Assembly (NCBI RefSeq): GCF_001636425.1
Contig: NZ_KV440953.1
Coordinates: 2,368,847 to 2,432,846 of the forward strand
DNA: 64,000 nucleotides
Origin: Heyndrickxia acidicola
GTDB taxonomy: Bacteria > Bacillota > Bacilli > Bacillales > Bacillaceae_C
Direction: 5' to 3'
Shown here in pieces: positions 60,914-64,000 of this stretch (positions are counted from its first letter, which is position 1; every line of letters begins with the position of its first letter). The notes under the pieces are model-generated. The model saw only the letters and a program-made list of their open reading frames with translations. It did no database searches and was not told where the DNA came from. The position numbers and the translations under genes were made by a program.

Positions 60914-62296
60914 TTACATTAATTGAACAACTTTTTTGGAAAATGCAAGAAGAATCAGGCCAAAAGTAATGGTAACCAGCCCAATCAAACCAAACACTTC
61001 CAAGTACCCAAGACTTGCAGTCAATCCGCCCAGCTGGCCAGCAAGAATATTTGCAATACCCGAGCTTGCAAGCCATACACCCATTAATAAGGATGCATAT
61101 TTTGGAGGAGAAATTTTACTGGTTGTCGACAATCCAACTGGTGAGAGAAATAATTCACCTACTGTTTGGAAGAAGTATGTCACAATAATATATAAGAGGT
61201 TTGCTTTGTTAACAATATGGTGTTCATCGCTGCCTGTTTTCATGATCGCTAAAAGGAGGACCAGATACCCAAGACCTAACAGGATCATACCAAGACCCAT
61301 TTTAACTGGTACCGGCAAATCACGATTAGATCTGGAAAGCTTAATCCATAATGCTGAAACCATTGGTGCAAAAATAATAATAAATAAAGGATTTACAGAT
61401 TGAAACCACTCTGTCGGAATGACAAAGCCAAAAACATCACGGTTAACGAATTCATCTGTATAAACAGTTAAAGCACCGCCGGCTTGTTCAAATCCTGCCC
61501 AGAAAAAGATAACAAATGCTGTAAGAATCACAACGACTGCCGTTCTTTGCTTTTCCTTTTTTGTTAAAGGTGCAGTAATTTTTTCACCTTGTGTTTCCAC
61601 TTTACGCTTAGCTGTTGGTTTTTTCCCTATGTCTCCAAGATAACGATTTCCTAAGGCATTGAACAGAACTTGTCCAATGACCATGCCAATGGCAGATGTA
61701 AGAAATCCGTATTGATAGCCTGATGCAATATGTCCATTATGGTTAACAGCAAATAATTTATCTGTTATAAATCCTATAACAAGAGGGGAAAAGAATGCCC
61801 CCAGGTTAATACCCATATAAAAAATCGTAAATGCTGCATCTCGGCGCGTATCTTCTTTGTCATAAAGCTCTCCGACGATAGTGGAAATATTCGGTTTGAA
61901 AAATCCATTCCCGATAACTAGAATAATCAGTCCCGCATAAACCGCCGCCTGGCTGTGATGTGCGAACAAAACGAAATTTCCAAGTGCCATGACAATCCCG
62001 CCAAGGGTAATGGCCAGCCGCTGTCCAAGAAAGCGGTCCGACAACCATCCGCCCACTAACGGAGTTAAGTATACAGCACCTGTAAAAAATCCATATAAGC
62101 TTAAAGCAAAGGCCTGGTTCATTCCTAGGCCGCCCTCGACAAGTGATTTAGTTAAATAAAGGACAAGGATGGCTCTCATTCCGTAATAACTAAAACGTTC
62201 CCATGCTTCCGTTGCGAATAATAGATAAAGACCAGGAGGATGTTTTTTCTTCCTATTTCTGGAATCCAGTTGTTTCTCTAATGTAGTTGCTTCCAT
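60914..62296 (-). CDS. dtpT: POT/PTR2-family di- and tripeptide transporter
   Basis: 460 residues, about 13 membrane segments. POT signatures: ERFSYYGMRAILVLYLTKSL near the N-terminus, GGWLSDRFLGQRLAITLGGI, NGFFKPNISTIVGELYDKED and FTIFYMGINLGAFFSPLVIG. It imports small peptides with protons. GGGGGTCCCTGA is before the ATG. It resembles YclF/DtpT. It stands alone between repeat regions and is not obviously tied to the paa block. Confidence 0.95.
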   Translation of the reverse strand: MEATTLEKQLDSRNRKKKHPPGLYLLFATEAWERFSYYGMRAILVLYLTKSLVEGGLGMNQAFALSLYGFFTGAVYLTPLVGGWLSDRFLGQRLAITLGGIVMALGNFVLFAHHSQAAVYAGLIILVIGNGFFKPNISTIVGELYDKEDTRRDAAFTIFYMGINLGAFFSPLVIGFITDKLFAVNHNGHIASGYQYGFLTSAIGMVIGQVLFNALGNRYLGDIGKKPTAKRKVETQGEKITAPLTKKEKQRTAVVVILTAFVIFFWAGFEQAGGALTVYTDEFVNRDVFGFVIPTEWFQSVNPLFIIIFAPMVSALWIKLSRSNRDLPVPVKMGLGMILLGLGYLVLLLAIMKTGSDEHHIVNKANLLYIIVTYFFQTVGELFLSPVGLSTTSKISPPKYASLLMGVWLASSGIANILAGQLGGLTASLGYLEVFGLIGLVTITFGLILLAFSKKVVQLM

Positions 62297-63276
62297 TCAG
62301 GGACCCCCATAGATAGTTTTTTGGCATAATAATAATCATAATGTGAATTAACTAACAGTCAATAATATATTGAGATAAAATAAAATTAGAATGATTTCTA
62401 ATTAATGAAACATTTTACTTACGACTTTAATTATTCTTATATAATAATATCAACCAATTCCATCCAAGATTAAATATTGTATAATACGTTTAAATTACCA
62501 TAAAGCTTTAGCTTACGGCTGTTAATGGTTGGCTCTAGGTTTCCTGCTGGTTGATTTCCACTTCAGGCACTCTCTTCAATCAACTTCGGATTTAACTGGG
62601 TTGTACTATGATATTGGAAGCGCTTATGTTCTTCCTGCTTGTTGTTTCCATCTCCAAGTACTCATTTTCCGCGGGCTGTGCACCACCTATGTCGAAAGCT
62701 CTGCGGATTTTTCCCCAACTAATCAGGTGCCTTGTATATACCGCACCAATTTGGGTGTAAAATCAACATTGATCTTTAGCAAAGGCTCTTTTCGTAAACT
62801 TTGTTACTATTTAACAACAAAAAATAATGAATTTCACAGACTCTGTAGTAAACCTGTGAATTGTTTAGAAAAGATGCCACGAAGACTCTCTTTACACATA
62901 ATTTAACATTTTTGCGAAAAGCAACAATCTTTGCGAAAACAGCCTTAGCAGAACCTTTTAAAGTAGTAGTCCTTTCAGTAACACAATATTTCACTATGCC
63001 ATTTAAACAATTCTTCTTTTCGCGTAAACTTCCAATTGATTTGCTCTTATCATTTGCAATATCCATCTGGATAACAACTTGTTTTTAATGGAAGATGAAT
63101 TTAATCAATATTATTTGTTCTTAAAAACAGATAAAACACTGGTTTAGTATGTAAACTGTTGAATAATAGGCAAAAGGGATTCGGATGACTGACTAAATAA
63201 GGATTTATCCATTTGCATGATTAGCATGAATCTATGGCAAAAGTATACCTCCATAAAATTGCATAATACGATAAAC
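62297..63276. repeat. Intergenic region with R1 and R2 repeat sequences
   Basis: 62537-62700 has R1-type pieces (TCCTGCTGGTTGATTTCCAC, CTTCCTGCTTGTTG, TTTTCCGCGGGC). 62778-62950 is an R2 element (AAAGGCTCTTTTCGTAAACT, AAGATGCCACGAAGAC, ending GCGAAAACAGCC). No gene is supported; short frames here derive from the repeats. Confidence 0.65.
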
Positions 63277-63309
63277 AGGACAGCCGAGAAATTCTCGACT
63301 GTCCTTATT
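63277..63309 (-). terminator. Terminator of yhbH
   Basis: AGGACAGTCGAGAA and TTCTCGGCTGTCCT pair with one G-T wobble on the minus strand. It lies directly past the yhbH stop. Confidence 0.85.
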
Positions 63310-64000
63310 CTACGCATATATCCCTGTTTCTTCTTCCTTTTTAAAAAAGCTTTTCATCGCATGGAACACGTCTGCTTTTTGTTTCAAAATGTAATAAAGG
63401 AACTTTTCATTTTTTATATTTTTATAAGCTGACATGAGTGTCGAATGGCGATTGTATTGATTGACTTCCCCGTAGCCAAACATATTCGACACCTTCATCA
63501 GTTCTTCGACCAGCTTTACACAGCGTGCATTATCAGAGGTAAGGTTATCCCCGTCTGAAAAATGGAAAGGATAAATATTAAATCGTGAAGGGTCATATTT
63601 CTCTTCAATCAAGCTTAATGCCTTTCGGTATGCTGATGAACAAATGGTGCCGCCGCTCTCACCCTTAGAGAAAAAGTCTTCTTCAGAGACCACCTTTGCT
63701 TCTGTATGATGTGCGATAAATTCAATCTCCACTGTTTCATATTTTGTACGCAGGAATCGTGTCATCCAGAAAAAGAAGCTTCTGGTCATGTATTTTTCCC
63801 AGATTCCCATGGAGCCGCTTGTATCCATCATGGCCAGTACGACTGCCTTTGAATCCGGCTTTTGAATTTCATTCCATGTCCTGAATTTCAAATCCTCGGG
63901 AATAATGGGATAAAAAGCCGGTTTCCCGCTCATGGCATTCCGTTTGAACGCAGTCATCATTGTTCTTTTTTTATCAATATTGCCCATAAGACCTGTTTTT
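63310..64000 (-). CDS. yhbH: YhbH/DUF444 sporulation protein, N-terminal part outside window
   Basis: About 230 codons of the C-terminal part are visible, open to the right edge. A VWA-like domain shows the metal-site motif MMDTSGSMG, then [20 protein letters not shown], and [20 protein letters not shown]; the end contains [13 protein letters not shown]. The ATG at 63987 lies inside the family sequence ([11 protein letters not shown]), so it is not the start. YhbH works with PrkA and SpoVR in sporulation-linked control. spoVR is in this window but 37 kb away. Confidence 0.93.
   Translation of the reverse strand, partial: KTGLMGNIDKKRTMMTAFKRNAMSGKPAFYPIIPEDLKFRTWNEIQKPDSKAVVLAMMDTSGSMGIWEKYMTRSFFFWMTRFLRTKYETVEIEFIAHHTEAKVVSEEDFFSKGESGGTICSSAYRKALSLIEEKYDPSRFNIYPFHFSDGDNLTSDNARCVKLVEELMKVSNMFGYGEVNQYNRHSTLMSAYKNIKNEKFLYYILKQKADVFHAMKSFFKKEEETGIYA

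Overview
The window is chromosomal DNA from a low-GC, spore-forming member of the Bacillaceae (Bacillus, Neobacillus or Cytobacillus type). The evidence is strong AAGGAGG-type ribosome sites with frequent GTG and TTG starts, sigma-A promoters, CcpA cre sites, a ydaO-type c-di-AMP riboswitch, and clear relatives of B. subtilis SpoVR, YhdB, YhcT, YhcU, YhbH, YckD, BdbC/BdbD and PbuG. No rRNA, tRNA, CRISPR array or prophage was seen.

Layout. 1-12.9 kb: a partial acetyltransferase, a frameshifted acyltransferase, a YitT protein, and a thiol/quinone-stress group (YceI, a YodB/CatR-like HxlR repressor, BdbC/BdbD, an azoreductase and a CatE-like dioxygenase). Three promoters here share an ACTTAC-N5-GTAAGT operator or a decayed form of it, and the azoreductase has an MhqR-type operator. 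13-24.4 kb: a SulP transporter and a metal island: a small DUF4396 protein, copA/copZ/csoR with CsoR-type operators, a Fur-boxed FTR1 iron permease, an IS3 remnant, and a PadR/ChrA chromate pair. 25-30 kb: spoVR, an MFS exporter, yhdB, yhcU and yhcT. 30.7-34.6 kb: an operon of a CoA-transferase, an acyl-CoA dehydrogenase and an aldehyde dehydrogenase. 35-43 kb: low-affinity phosphate transport, CBS, HAD and purine permease genes, an apparently orphan c-di-AMP riboswitch and a 52-bp tandem repeat. 43.4-60.3 kb: the central feature, below. 60.9-64 kb: a peptide transporter and the C-terminal half of yhbH.

The 43.4-60.3 kb block, all on the minus strand, reads as a complete phenylalanine catabolic island. 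Phenylalanine dehydrogenase would make phenylpyruvate. A dedicated E1alpha/E1beta/E2/E3-like 2-oxoacid dehydrogenase set, encoded directly downstream in the same transcription unit, would convert phenylpyruvate to phenylacetyl-CoA. PaaABCD epoxidase, PaaG, PaaF, PaaH and PaaJ would carry it to acetyl-CoA and succinyl-CoA, with PaaK for free phenylacetate and PaaX as repressor. The E1-E2-E3 step on phenylpyruvate is an inference from synteny and is the most interesting hypothesis here. PaaE (the reductase) and PaaZ (ring opening) are absent, and the E3 has a degenerate NAD motif.

Intergenic DNA is rich in dispersed elements of at least three families, one of which forms head-to-tail arrays whose stems co-vary between copies.
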